Source: Clostridiales bacterium
Lineage (GTDB): Bacteria; Bacillota; Clostridia; Oscillospirales; Oscillospiraceae
Reading direction: 5' to 3'
DNA: 36,921 nucleotides
Assembly: GCA_003150355.1 (NCBI GenBank)
Contig: QAMJ01000010.1
Coordinates: 1-36,921 of the forward strand
Below the pieces are notes generated by a model. That model searched no databases. It was not told the origin of the DNA and worked only from the letters and a program-made list of their open reading frames with translations. Both the position numbers and the translations under genes were made by a program. Positions 1 to 6,183 of this stretch are shown in pieces. Numbering within the stretch: position 1 is the first letter of the stretch; each line of letters opens with the position of its first letter.

Positions 1-105
1 GTCTCGTTTGGGCGGTACTTTGTGTAAGATTGGCAGTCCATTATTAAGTTTTTTATTATGTTCCCTTTGTACACCGTTGCAAAAGGAATTAAAGAAATAA
101 AAACT

Positions 106-138
106 GAATCAAAGCCCAGCCGTAGGTGGGTTTGATTC
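106..138 (-). terminator. Terminator-like hairpin, CCCA/TGGG core family
   Basis: Outer stem GAATCAAA/TTTGATTC encloses an inner CCCA/TGGG stem, with one bulged G between them. On the minus strand it is followed by AGTTTTTATTTC, the expected U-tract. Nearly the same hairpin recurs at about 1929-1959 in the opposite orientation, again with its T-run on the same side of the core, so this is a dispersed repeat and not a one-off terminator. Confidence 0.6.
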
Positions 139-165
139 GGGGAGGAGCAGGAGAGCACAAAAGAC

Positions 166-200
166 TAAACTGCGAGCCCAACGAAGTGGGTCGCAGTTTA
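166..200 (-). terminator. Terminator-like hairpin, same core with different arms
   Basis: Stem TAAACTGCGA (166-175) pairs with TCGCAGTTTA (191-200), with G176 bulged and an inner CCCA/TGGG stem closing a 6-nt loop. On the minus strand it is followed by GTCTTTTGTG, a weak U-tract. The core matches the 106-138 hairpin while the outer arms are entirely different but still complementary. Confidence 0.5.
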
Positions 201-207
201 AAAGAAA

Positions 208-269
208 GAAGGAGCTAGCATAGTGCCGTTTTCGCCGCAAGACGGAAACGGCACGGTGCTTGCTCCTTC
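208..269 (-). terminator. Long hairpin, likely terminator of tRNA-Val
   Basis: GAAGGAGC (208-215) pairs with GCTCCTTC (262-269), and most of the interior also pairs (GTGCCGTTTTCG-type arm against CGGAAACGGCAC) to give a rod of about 60 nt. It begins about 9 nt beyond the CCA end of tRNA-Val on the minus strand and is followed there by TTTCTTTT, so it is the natural terminator of that tRNA. Confidence 0.7.
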
Positions 270-277
270 TGACGTTG

Positions 278-354
278 TGGTGGAGAGTGGCGGACTCGAA
301 CCGTCGACCTTCCGCGTGTGAGGCGGACGCTCTAACCAGCTGAGCTAACCCTCC
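278..354 (-). tRNA. tRNA-Val (anticodon CAC)
   Basis: On the minus strand a full cloverleaf is readable: acceptor GGAGGGT/ACTCTCC with encoded CCA, D-arm GCTC/GAGC, and anticodon stem TCCGC/GCGGA with loop CTCACAC, giving anticodon CAC. The T-arm GACGG/CCGCC has an A-C mismatch at the second pair, slightly unusual but compatible with function. It has its own consensus promoter (366-394) and hairpin terminator (208-269). Confidence 0.93.
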
Positions 355-365
355 AAAGCTTTCCT

Positions 366-394
366 ATCATAACATAAGAGTCAGCGGATTTCAA
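366..394 (-). promoter_or_regulatory. Sigma-A promoter of tRNA-Val
   Basis: On the minus strand TTGAAA (389-394) and TATGAT (366-371) are separated by exactly 17 nt. The -10 box lies about a dozen bases before the first base of tRNA-Val, a normal distance for a tRNA gene. Confidence 0.75.
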
Positions 395-457
395 GAGCAA
401 GTTCTTTACTTGAACCAGATTTTTTGAAAAAAAGAGGAAGAAAATCTAAAATTTGTG

Positions 458-486
458 TTGACAAGCCGCGGTCATTCTGGTACAAT
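458..486 (+). promoter_or_regulatory. Sigma-A promoter of tRNA-Met
   Basis: TTGACA (458-463), a 17-nt spacer and TACAAT (481-486) form a near-perfect promoter 27 nt upstream of tRNA-Met. No other start for the tRNA-Met/Glu pair is evident. Confidence 0.85.
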
Positions 487-513
487 TCGTATGCTGTTCA
501 GGAGAGCAGAGAT

Positions 514-590
514 GGCGGCATAGCTCAGTTGGCTAGAGCATGCGGTTCATACCCGCAGTGTCCCCGGTTCGAATCCAGGTGCCGCTACCA
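514..590 (+). tRNA. tRNA-Met (anticodon CAT)
   Basis: Acceptor GGCGGCA/TGCCGCT, D-arm GCTC/GAGC, anticodon stem TGCGG/CCGCA with loop TTCATAC (anticodon CAT), T-loop TTCGAAT and an encoded CCA end. Whether it is the elongator tRNA or one modified for isoleucine cannot be decided from sequence alone; the G1:C72-like acceptor pairing and lack of the initiator GGG/CCC anticodon stem argue against the initiator. Confidence 0.92.
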
Positions 591-596
591 AAAAAA

Positions 597-623
597 GGCG
601 CAGCCTTTTGACTGCGCCTTTTA
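597..623 (+). terminator. Hairpin between tRNA-Met and tRNA-Glu
   Basis: GGCGCAG and CTGCGCC form a 7-bp stem followed by TTTTAT, an intrinsic terminator just beyond the CCA of tRNA-Met. No good promoter sits between it and tRNA-Glu, so tRNA-Glu probably depends on read-through or processing. Confidence 0.7.
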
Positions 624-626
624 TAT

Positions 627-701
627 GGCCCGTTGGTCAAGTGGTTAAGACACCGCCCTTTCACGGCGGTAACATGGGTTCGAGTCCCGTACGGGTCACC
701 A
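627..701 (+). tRNA. tRNA-Glu (anticodon TTC)
   Basis: Acceptor GGCCCGT/ACGGGTC with encoded CCA, anticodon stem CCGCC/GGCGG with loop CTTTCAC (anticodon TTC), and T-loop TTCGAGT. Standard for tRNA-Glu. Confidence 0.93.
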
Positions 702-711
702 GATGAACGAA

Positions 712-755
712 ACCCGCTTTTCGAACATTTTTATCGAAAAGCGGGTCTCTTCTTG
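712..755 (+). terminator. Terminator of tRNA-Glu
   Basis: A perfect 13-bp stem, ACCCGCTTTTCGA (712-724) with TCGAAAAGCGGGT (734-746), is followed by CTCTTCTTGT. A second smaller hairpin, AAAGCCT/AGGCTTT, with a short T-run follows at 761-786. Confidence 0.85.
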
Positions 756-873
756 TCTTCAAAGCCTTGCGAGATCGAGGCTTTTTCCTTTACCGCTTTA
801 ACGCACAAACGCAAAAACTCCAGAAATGCAAAACCAATATTTTACGCAAGGACGCTATTTGAACACGGGTTTC
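756..873. other. Intergenic stretch beside the IS3 remnant
   Basis: Apart from the small AAAGCCT/AGGCTTT hairpin at 761-784 nothing is recognisable. It probably contains the terminal noncoding part of the IS3-type element whose gene fragment begins at 874, but no inverted-repeat end could be fixed. Confidence 0.4.
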
Positions 874-1112
874 TCATAAACTCGTTTTGTATGCGTCTTC
901 AAATGCCTGCGGTGTCTTGTATTTCAAGGTTCGATGAGGGCGGTGTTCATTGTAAAATTGGATATACTACTCTACGCTTTTGCGGTAGCTTTGTTCTGAG
1001 GTGTACTCTCTGCGGTATGCCTCTTCTTTTTTGAACGAAGCAAAGAATGCCTCTGCAACTGCGTTGTCATGCGGACTCGCCGTTGCGGAAAAGGACGATA
1101 AGGTACAATAAG
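874..1112 (-). pseudogene. IS3-family transposase (OrfB), C-terminal remnant
   Basis: On the minus strand the reading frame gives SPHDNAVAEAFFASFKKEE, then YRKSVE, an in-frame TAG stop, then YIQFYNEHRPHRTLKYKTPQ and a terminal stop at 874. This is the integrase-core C-terminus of IS3/IS150-type OrfB, including the final catalytic-glutamate helix and the RPHRTL motif. Only about the last 75 residues remain; OrfA, the rest of OrfB and one end are missing. The upstream edge stops where the IS256-type element begins, and the missing half is not found on its other side, so this is a deletion remnant and not a simple insertion split. Confidence 0.85.
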
Positions 1113-1139
1113 TTGCGCAAAAAGAAGAAGGGATAAGAG

Positions 1140-1212
1140 AAGACATAGTTTGCAGACTCTGGTAGAATGAAGTTGCGAGACAAACATTCGAAAGGAGACA
1201 GCAAACTATGTC
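1140..1212 (+). promoter_or_regulatory. Transposase promoter and start-codon-masking inverted repeat
   Basis: A -10 box TAGAAT (1163-1168) has a weak -35 AAGACA 17 nt upstream (1140-1145). A perfect 12-bp inverted repeat, GACATAGTTTGC (1142-1153) and GCAAACTATGTC (1201-1212), flanks the leader; its right arm contains the ATG. RNA started at the element's own promoter would lack the left arm, while read-through RNA from outside would contain both and could fold over the start codon. This is the arrangement known to protect several insertion sequences against external transcription; its operation here is inferred. Confidence 0.6.
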
Positions 1213-1876
1213 CGAGAAAATTGTACAGCTTAATGGGGAAATTATCAAGGGGCAGCTCAAAGAATTAGTTTGCGGAAGCGTAGAAGAGACGCTGAACGAA
1301 CTTCTGGAAAAAGAAGCGGAGTCTCTGACGCAGGCGGCGCGCTACGAGCGCAGCGAGGCACGTCAGGGTTACCGCAGCGGTCACTATGACCGCAACCTCA
1401 CCACAACATCCGGCAACGTTACGCTCCATATGCCAAGACTCAAGGGCGTGTCCTTTGAAACCGCCATAATCGAGAGGTATCGCCGCCGTGAGAGCAGCGT
1501 AGAAGAAGCGCTTATCGAGATGTACCTGGCAGGTGTATCGGTGCGTTGCGTGGAGGACATCACTGAAGCCCTGTGGGGCAGTAAGGTCTCGCCATCTACG
1601 ATCAGTGAGGACGGTATTGAAGAAACACTGACCTACTGCGACTTCCCAAGCGAGCATTGGACTCGCATCCGCACAAACAATGTGATCGAACGGCTGAACC
1701 GTGAGATTCGCCGCAGGACGCGTGTGGTGGGGACGTTCCCGGATGGGAACTCTGCCCTGATGCTGGTCTCTGTGCGAGACTGCGCCATGTGGCGGGGAAC
1801 TCAGTGGGGCAATAAGAAATACATGAACACGAAGCACTTAGAGGCGGCTTTGGACGACGTCTCTATTGCCGGCTGA
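1208..1876 (+). pseudogene. IS256-family transposase, internally deleted in frame
   Basis: The 222-residue product joins a typical N-terminal third (QAARYERSEARQGYRSGHYDR, the Mutator/IS256 N-terminal domain, to about residue 133) directly to a C-terminal part (HWTRIRTNNVIERLNREIRR onwards). Complete IS256 transposases have about 390-410 residues, so around 170-180 residues are missing, including the two catalytic aspartates of the DDE core. The frame is kept and the conserved C-terminal helix with NVIERLNREIRRRTRVVGTFPD is intact. The protein could at most bind DNA ends. The ribosome binding site AAAGGAG sits at normal distance from ATG 1208. Confidence 0.85.
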
Positions 1877-1927
1877 CTTCATTCAGCCGGAGTCTGCAAA
1901 CTTTTTTGCGCATAATCCTTGACAGTA

Positions 1928-1966
1928 CCATCAAACCCGCCTGTGGCTGGGCTTTGATTCGTTTTT
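1928..1966 (+). terminator. Terminator-like hairpin, second copy of the 106-138 repeat
   Basis: ATCAAACCC and TGGGCTTTGAT form a stem around GCCTGTGGC, followed on the plus strand by TTTTTT. Apart from a few loop changes it matches the reverse complement of the 106-138 hairpin. It lies just outside the right end of the IS256-type element, with no plus-strand gene except the transposase to terminate. Confidence 0.6.
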
Positions 1967-2039
1967 TCTCTGTCCTCAAAATTGACTTCCGTGATAAGCT
2001 GGCAGCGGCTATATCACGACTGATGCGACGGCGCAGAGT

Positions 2040-3077
2040 TCATGCACCAAGCAGGCTTTGGTCAAAGGCGAACAGAGCCTCGTTGATCTCAAAAATGTTG
2101 TACTTCTTCCGGGCTATGAAATATTCAATGATAACATCAAACTTGCTGCTGGAGCTGAGCGCATAACCGGCGCGGGAGATAAGGTCACGCGTCTCGTCCA
2201 GATCCAGCTCCAGCGCGATGGCGAAAGCGATGGCCGTGGGCTTGGAGGGCTTATAGCTGGGATTGCTGCGTATTTTTGAGAACAGCTTGCGGTCAACATT
2301 GGCTCTCTTATATATCTCGGAGTCCTTTTTCCCGCTGCGGTCGATAAGGTTCAGCAGCGTTTCCGAAAACCCGGTGTCCAGATGAGTGAGCAGATCGTCC
2401 AGCGCGGCGGAATAGGGCAGCGTACACTCATTATCCGCCTCAGAGTACATATAAGGCAGGGCGATATCCCCGTCATCACTTGCGGATCGTGCCAAGGGCA
2501 CGGCACCCATTTCCAGGCACAGGCGCTCCCACGGGGAATCGGAATGCGTGTCGGCATAATGGTCGTCTATATACTCGGTGATGTCGGCAAAGAGACTGCT
2601 GCTTATCTGGTAAGCCTTGCGGTCAAAAATGACGAGGTAGACAGTCATGTCGTTTTCCAGCAGAAACTCGCCGATCGTATCCGCCGCCGTGCGCAGCGCC
2701 TGCTCCTTGGGATAGCCGAAAGCGCCGGAGGATATCAGCGGAAAAGCGACGGTCTCGCAGCCGTACTTTTTTGCCAGCGCAAGGCTTGACCTGTAGCAGG
2801 AGACGAGCTGCTCATGCTCGCCGAAGCTGCCGCCGCGCCACACGGGGCCGACAGTATGGATCACGTAACTGCACGGCAGACGGCACGCCGCAGTGATCTT
2901 GGCCTCGCCGGTTCTGCAGCCGCCGAGCGTCCGGCACTCTTCCAGCAGCTCCGGCCCCGCCGCGCGATGGATGCAGCCGTCCGCACCGCCGCCTCCGAGC
3001 AGGGACTCTTTAGCCGCGTTGACAATGGCATCCACGGGCATGTTGGTTATGCCGCTGCGAACGATAAGAAAGGGCAT
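2040..3077 (-). CDS. Macro-domain protein with C-terminal helix-turn-helix region
   Basis: The first 170 residues form a macro domain, which in characterised relatives binds or removes ADP-ribose: DAIVNAAKESLLGGGGADG, CIHRAAGPEL, TGEAKIT, YVIHTVGP and the loop PLISSGAFGYP are all present. The usual NAAN is NAAK here, so one ribose-contacting asparagine is changed. The last 110 residues (SEIYKRANVDRKLFSKIRSN to the end) look like an XRE-type helix-turn-helix found fused to macro domains in many Clostridia. ATG at 3077 is preferred over the upstream in-frame ATG because GGCGGTGG lies just before it. It is transcribed alone, divergently from the deformylase gene. Substrate and regulatory role are unknown. 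Confidence 0.85.
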   Translation of the reverse strand: MPFLIVRSGITNMPVDAIVNAAKESLLGGGGADGCIHRAAGPELLEECRTLGGCRTGEAKITAACRLPCSYVIHTVGPVWRGGSFGEHEQLVSCYRSSLALAKKYGCETVAFPLISSGAFGYPKEQALRTAADTIGEFLLENDMTVYLVIFDRKAYQISSSLFADITEYIDDHYADTHSDSPWERLCLEMGAVPLARSASDDGDIALPYMYSEADNECTLPYSAALDDLLTHLDTGFSETLLNLIDRSGKKDSEIYKRANVDRKLFSKIRSNPSYKPSKPTAIAFAIALELDLDETRDLISRAGYALSSSSKFDVIIEYFIARKKYNIFEINEALFAFDQSLLGA

Positions 3078-3115
3078 TGTACCACCGCCTGATAAGATTT
3101 TTGAAATATAAGTAC

Positions 3116-3144
3116 ATTTAAGCACAATTTATCCGAACATTCAA
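3116..3144 (-). promoter_or_regulatory. Likely promoter of the macro-domain gene
   Basis: On the minus strand TTGAAT (3139-3144) and TTAAAT (3116-3121) are 17 nt apart, 39 nt before the chosen start. Moderate match. Confidence 0.45.
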
Positions 3145-3184
3145 CAACTGATCATGCAAAAATATATTGGGGACGCTGCGGGGC

Positions 3185-3213
3185 TTGCACATTTTTCCGC
3201 GGACTGATACAAT
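3185..3213 (+). promoter_or_regulatory. Promoter of the peptide deformylase gene
   Basis: TTGCAC (3185-3190), a 17-nt spacer and TACAAT (3208-3213), 29 nt before the ATG at 3243. Confidence 0.65.
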
Positions 3214-3242
3214 ATGGAAAAACAGTCCAAGGAGACAGTACA

Positions 3243-3653
3243 ATGGTTTGCGAGATATGCAGGGATGAAGCCTTTCTTGCGCAGAAAGCCGAACCCGCCG
3301 CGGCGGAGGACCTCGGCACGGCGCGCGATCTGCTGGATACGTTGATTGCTCATAAGGACGGCTGTGTCGGTATGGCGGCGAACATGATAGGCGTAAACAA
3401 GCGCATCATCGCCTTTGACAATGAGGGCGAATACATGGTCATGCTCAACCCCATGATCGTCAAGCAGTCCGGAGTGTATGAAGCGGAGGAGGGCTGCCTG
3501 TCCCTCACCGGAACGCGGAAAGTCAGGCGCTTCAAAAGCATCAAGGTACAGTGGCAGAACGAGAAGCTTCAGACCCGGCTCAAAACCTTTACCGGCTGGA
3601 CGGCAGAGATAATTCAGCACGAGATTGACCACTGCGAAGGCGTCCTGATCTGA
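3243..3653 (+). CDS. def: Peptide deformylase, short divergent type
   Basis: Removes the formyl group from the N-terminal methionine of new proteins. All three family motifs are present in 136 residues: GMAANMIG (43-50, motif 1), EGCLS (83-87, metal-ligand Cys85) and QHEIDH (125-130, ligands His126 and His130, catalytic Glu127). Motif 1 normally has Gln where this has Asn47, a change seen in a group of small clostridial deformylases. The protein ends six residues after HEIDH and so lacks the C-terminal helix of classical enzymes. The ribosome binding site AAGGAGA precedes ATG 3243. It is probably a second deformylase and not the housekeeping copy next to fmt, which is not in this window. Confidence 0.88.
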   Translation: MVCEICRDEAFLAQKAEPAAAEDLGTARDLLDTLIAHKDGCVGMAANMIGVNKRIIAFDNEGEYMVMLNPMIVKQSGVYEAEEGCLSLTGTRKVRRFKSIKVQWQNEKLQTRLKTFTGWTAEIIQHEIDHCEGVLI

Positions 3654-3683
3654 CAGGATCGGGTGACCATATCTGACCCATTC

Positions 3684-3713
3684 TGACCCTCCGGCGGCTG
3701 AGCCGGAGGGTCA
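3684..3713 (+). terminator. Perfect 12-bp hairpin after def
   Basis: TGACCCTCCGGC (3684-3695) pairs perfectly with GCCGGAGGGTCA (3702-3713) around a 6-nt loop. There is no clear T-run, so termination is likely but not certain. The promoter of the tetR gene starts 7 nt later. Confidence 0.55.
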
Positions 3714-3719
3714 GAACTG

Positions 3720-3779
3720 TTGACAGGGAAGAAATTATATAGTATACTCACGGTATACTTTTTATAACTGGGGTATACT
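3720..3779 (+). promoter_or_regulatory. tetR promoter with three GTATACT operator repeats
   Basis: TTGACA (3720-3725), 17 nt, TATACT (3743-3748) is an almost ideal promoter. GTATACT occurs at 3742-3748 (covering the -10), 3753-3759 and 3773-3779 (touching the start codon); AGTATAC/GTATACT also forms a dyad at 3741-3759. Repeats over the -10 and initiation region are what an autorepressing TetR protein would use. Assignment to the downstream regulator is inferred from position. Confidence 0.7.
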
Positions 3780-4424
3780 ATGGGAGAGACGAACAAAAAA
3801 GAGGCTGTGGCCGCACTGCATCGGGCACGGATAATGACGGCTGCCGAAAAGCTCTTTTCGGAAAAGGGATATGAGCAGACGACGATAGAGGACATTTCAA
3901 AGGAATCGGAATACAGCCGCCGCACGATCTACGCCTATTATGAGAGCAAGGACGATATTCTCCACTGCATCATTGAAAAAGGCTTGCAGGCATTGAAGAC
4001 GGATATTGAAAACGCGGTGAAAGATAATGCCGGGTTTGTCGATGCGTACCGCGCGGTGTGCAGGGCGATGAGAAAGTACCGGAGGGAATATCCGTACTCG
4101 CTTGAAAGACTGAACCGCTCGGGAGATGAAGAGATCGGACAGACAGTTAAATCTGCCGCGGTGAAAAATATACTCCGCCTTGGGACGGAGATAAATGAAA
4201 CGCTTGAAGCGCTCATTATACGCGGACAGGAAAGCGGCGAGGTGAGGAAGGACATCGTCCCCACGCTGACGGTCTATGTGCTCTGGTCGAGCATTGATTC
4301 TCTGCTGGCGCTTGCCGGGACAAAGGGGAAGTTCATCTGCGCGCAGAACGGCATGACCGAAGAGAAGTTCCTCGATTACGGATTCAGGCAGATAGTAAAT
4401 TCAATACTCGAAGCGCGGATATGA
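3780..4424 (+). CDS. TetR/AcrR family transcriptional regulator
   Basis: A 214-residue protein with an N-terminal TetR helix-turn-helix (residues about 17-62: RIMTAAEKLFSEKGYEQTTI, then DISKESEYSRRTIYAYYESK, DDIL) and a helical C-terminal ligand-binding half with no diagnostic motif. It follows a promoter carrying three GTATACT repeats and is probably self-repressing. The only gene in the same unit is the small protein at 4438, 13 nt downstream, so the ligand cannot be guessed from an adjacent pump or enzyme. The start ATG directly abuts the third repeat; its ribosome binding site (GGGG at 3771) is weak. Confidence 0.9.
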   Translation: MGETNKKEAVAALHRARIMTAAEKLFSEKGYEQTTIEDISKESEYSRRTIYAYYESKDDILHCIIEKGLQALKTDIENAVKDNAGFVDAYRAVCRAMRKYRREYPYSLERLNRSGDEEIGQTVKSAAVKNILRLGTEINETLEALIIRGQESGEVRKDIVPTLTVYVLWSSIDSLLALAGTKGKFICAQNGMTEEKFLDYGFRQIVNSILEARI

Positions 4425-4437
4425 CAGGGAGCGCGGA

Positions 4438-4797
4438 ATGGACGAAATGTACCTCATCCCGATGCAGCAGCAGATGTGTGCAGCCCGGCAGGAGCTGCGG
4501 GAGTGCAATGCTTACAGCGGCAGGTTCGGCCTGGCGCTGCTCGGAAAGAACGCGCGGAGTCTGCACATAGGGAATGCGGAGCAGGAGGAGCTTTTATATC
4601 TGCTGCAAAGCAGAACGCGGGAGCAGCGGCGGCAGCTTCTGCGCGGCGCTGCCCTCGGCCTTTGCGGGGAGCTGGAGACCGGCGACGCATGGAGCAGGGG
4701 ATACGTCGCCGCGTTTGCCGAAAGCCTGCTGCCGCGGCTGGACGCGGCGCTTTCCGCGGGGGACGTGTCCAATATATTTATCGCGGCAAGCGGGTGA
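4438..4797 (+). CDS. Small protein of unknown function, in operon with tetR
   Basis: A 119-residue soluble, mostly helical protein, rich in Ala, Leu and Arg, with no signal peptide or membrane segment. Its N-terminus (LIPMQQQ, ELRECNAYSGRFGLAL) faintly resembles DUF6323 proteins, which in Clostridia often neighbour TetR regulators, but the rest does not obviously fit and the usual DUF6179 partner is absent, so this is only a suggestion. AGGGAG lies at proper distance from ATG 4438, and only 13 nt separate it from tetR. A hairpin terminator follows. Confidence 0.65.
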   Translation: MDEMYLIPMQQQMCAARQELRECNAYSGRFGLALLGKNARSLHIGNAEQEELLYLLQSRTREQRRQLLRGAALGLCGELETGDAWSRGYVAAFAESLLPRLDAALSAGDVSNIFIAASG

Positions 4798-4820
4798 GAA
4801 GACCGGTTCGGAAGAAGAAC

Positions 4821-4847
4821 AGCGCCTCCGTACAAGACGGAGGCGCT
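4821..4847. terminator. Hairpin between convergent genes
   Basis: AGCGCCTCCGT and ACGGAGGCGCT form a perfect 11-bp stem with a 5-nt loop, between the stop of the small plus-strand gene and the stop of the minus-strand TPR gene. It probably serves both; neither side has a strong T-run. Confidence 0.6.
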
Positions 4848-4855
4848 GGGGGTTG

Positions 4856-5530
4856 TCAGTATGGGATATGTGTCTCGTCTATAAATCGGGCGGATTCGGG
4901 GCTGAGCTCCAATTTTTCATTATACCTGTGCCTGACAAGGATAGTGTACAGCTTACCGGTATAATTTGGCTTTGCAATCTCCCTCGCCCGCACTAATGAC
5001 CGCCGTGCCTTGTCTGTCTGCCCGTGATGCAGGGATATCACAGTATCCGCTACGGCGAGTCTGAACTCCTGATTTATAAAGGCTTTGGAAAACTCATCGC
5101 CTTTTACGGCGCATGAATAGTATTTTTCCGCTTCTTCTGAATATTCGAAAGAATCCATGTGCAGCTTCATCCACATGAGACAGCCCGACAGCTGGATCTC
5201 ATAGCTGCCGCGGGTTTCGTCCAGAGTGTTCATGGCGGACAGATAGCTTTCATAAGCCTTTTGGTAATTTCCGGCCTGTTTATATATCTGACCCATGCTC
5301 CGATATGACGCATAGTTTGAGTACCACCCGTCGCCCTCGAAGCTTTCAAGCCCGAATTTTATCAGCTTCACAGCCTGCTCGATGCGCTCCGGAGGGAACT
5401 TAACGGCTGTGGTATAGCAATGCTGACGCTTGTCGCGCACCCGCACCAGCAGCTTTGCATATTCTTCAAGGTCGCGGTCGGTCATCCCATCGCTGATAAG
5501 CCTTTGCTCGAAGTCTCCTATCTTACTCAC
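4856..5530 (-). CDS. TPR-like protein of unknown function
   Basis: A 224-residue soluble protein. Residues about 50-200 form helical pairs typical of tetratricopeptide repeats (SYRSMGQIYKQAGNYQKAYE, YLSAMNTLDE; YSEEAEKYYSCAVKGDEFSK). No catalytic motif. It starts at GTG 5530 behind TAGGAGG at ideal spacing; no ATG gives a better start. It lies 45 nt downstream of the GNAT gene with no obvious terminator between, so the two are probably co-transcribed. Likely a protein-interaction scaffold; partner unknown. Confidence 0.75.
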   Translation of the reverse strand: MSKIGDFEQRLISDGMTDRDLEEYAKLLVRVRDKRQHCYTTAVKFPPERIEQAVKLIKFGLESFEGDGWYSNYASYRSMGQIYKQAGNYQKAYESYLSAMNTLDETRGSYEIQLSGCLMWMKLHMDSFEYSEEAEKYYSCAVKGDEFSKAFINQEFRLAVADTVISLHHGQTDKARRSLVRAREIAKPNYTGKLYTILVRHRYNEKLELSPESARFIDETHIPY

Positions 5531-5575
5531 AGAAACGGCCTCCTAAAATCTGTATATTTTAATCTTTGCCTTTTC

Positions 5576-6013
5576 TCACAGCTCAAGCTGCATCTGGATG
5601 TGCGGTATCCCGTCCTCCAAGAACTCCTCGGAGGTCTGTCTGAAGCCAAGGTTCTCATAAAGGCTGCGTGCATAAACCTGCGCCTCGATGGTGATCATGT
5701 CTGCGCCGAGCTTGTCCCTTACCGCCTCTATAGAGGCGGTCACGATTTTTGTGCCCAGACCGCAGCGGCGCTTCACCGCAATGACGCGGCCAATGGCCGC
5801 AGTCGGAAAGGCGACGCCGGCCGGGAGCACACGGGCATAGGCTTCGATGCCGTCCTCATCCCGCAGCCAGACATGGTACGCCGACTTATCAGCATCGTCG
5901 ATATCCTGATAAGGGCAGGACTGCTCCACTATAAAAACGGAGACACGCAGCTTATATATTTCGAACAGCTCTTCAGCGCTCAGCTCGGAAAAATGCTTGA
6001 CTATCAATTCCAT
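5576..6013 (-). CDS. GNAT acetyltransferase, ElaA-like
   Basis: Transfers an acetyl group from acetyl-CoA to an unknown amine. The start MELIVKHFSELSAEELFEIY, then LRVSVFIVEQSCPYQDID and the arginine-rich acetyl-CoA loop IGRVIAVKRRCGLGTKIV, match the ElaA subgroup of small GNATs; the C-terminal YENLGFRQTSEEFLEDGIPH is the usual closing segment. The start at 6013 is preferred over an in-frame ATG five codons earlier because GAGG of that earlier segment is the ribosome binding site. It has its own promoter and precedes the TPR gene. Confidence 0.85.
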   Translation of the reverse strand: MELIVKHFSELSAEELFEIYKLRVSVFIVEQSCPYQDIDDADKSAYHVWLRDEDGIEAYARVLPAGVAFPTAAIGRVIAVKRRCGLGTKIVTASIEAVRDKLGADMITIEAQVYARSLYENLGFRQTSEEFLEDGIPHIQMQLEL

Positions 6014-6044
6014 ATGGGCTTTCCTCATAAGTAAGATTTATTAC

Positions 6045-6073
6045 ATTCTACCACGGCCTCGCGGGCTTGTCGA
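6045..6073 (-). promoter_or_regulatory. Promoter of the GNAT-TPR unit
   Basis: Minus-strand TCGACA (6068-6073), 17-nt spacer, TAGAAT (6045-6050), ending 31 nt before the chosen start. Confidence 0.6.
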
Positions 6074-6128
6074 CACTCCGGGGCAGCGCAGGTGTACAAT
6101 TGTTGAGCTTTTCTTAATAATTCTTCAC

Positions 6129-6157
6129 TTGATACGCGGCGCGCTGGGAGGTAGAAT
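6129..6157 (+). promoter_or_regulatory. Promoter of the bile salt hydrolase operon
   Basis: TTGATA (6129-6134), 17-nt spacer, TAGAAT (6152-6157), 26 nt before the ATG at 6184, leaving a very short leader with GGAGGGAG as ribosome binding site. Confidence 0.7.
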
Positions 6158-6183
6158 GAGCTTTACTGATTGGAGGGAGCGCA

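Larger units (their letters stand above)
1..277. other. Gene-free region with three successive hairpins
   Basis: I see no credible gene here. The first 100 bases are AT-rich and unassigned. Three strong inverted repeats follow at 106-138, 166-200 and 208-269. Read on the minus strand, each is followed by a T-rich stretch, so they form a run of terminator-like structures downstream of the minus-strand tRNA-Val. The first two share the same design: a long outer stem, one unpaired G, then an inner CCCA/TGGG stem. Confidence 0.6.
1113..1912 (+). mobile_element. Internally deleted IS256-family insertion sequence
   Basis: The ends are related in inverted orientation: TGCGCAAAAA at 1114-1123 against TTTTTTGCGCA at 1902-1912, and GTTTGCAGACTC plus GAATGAAG on the left against their complements at 1890-1901 and 1877-1884. 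The right end lacks a 24-nt segment present between the two blocks on the left. No target duplication of 8-9 bp could be seen. The element is about 800 bp where IS256-type elements are usually about 1.3-1.5 kb, matching the loss inside the transposase gene. It is probably not self-mobile but could be moved by an intact relative. Confidence 0.8.

Noticed and set aside
633..1034. 133-codon plus-strand frame starting in tRNA-Glu
   Set aside because: It begins inside a tRNA and runs through a terminator and the complement of an IS3 fragment.
1105..1920. 8-9-bp target duplication around the IS256-type element
   Set aside because: The flanks (CAATAAGT and TAATCCTT) do not match; the ends have suffered deletion or the element is recombinant.
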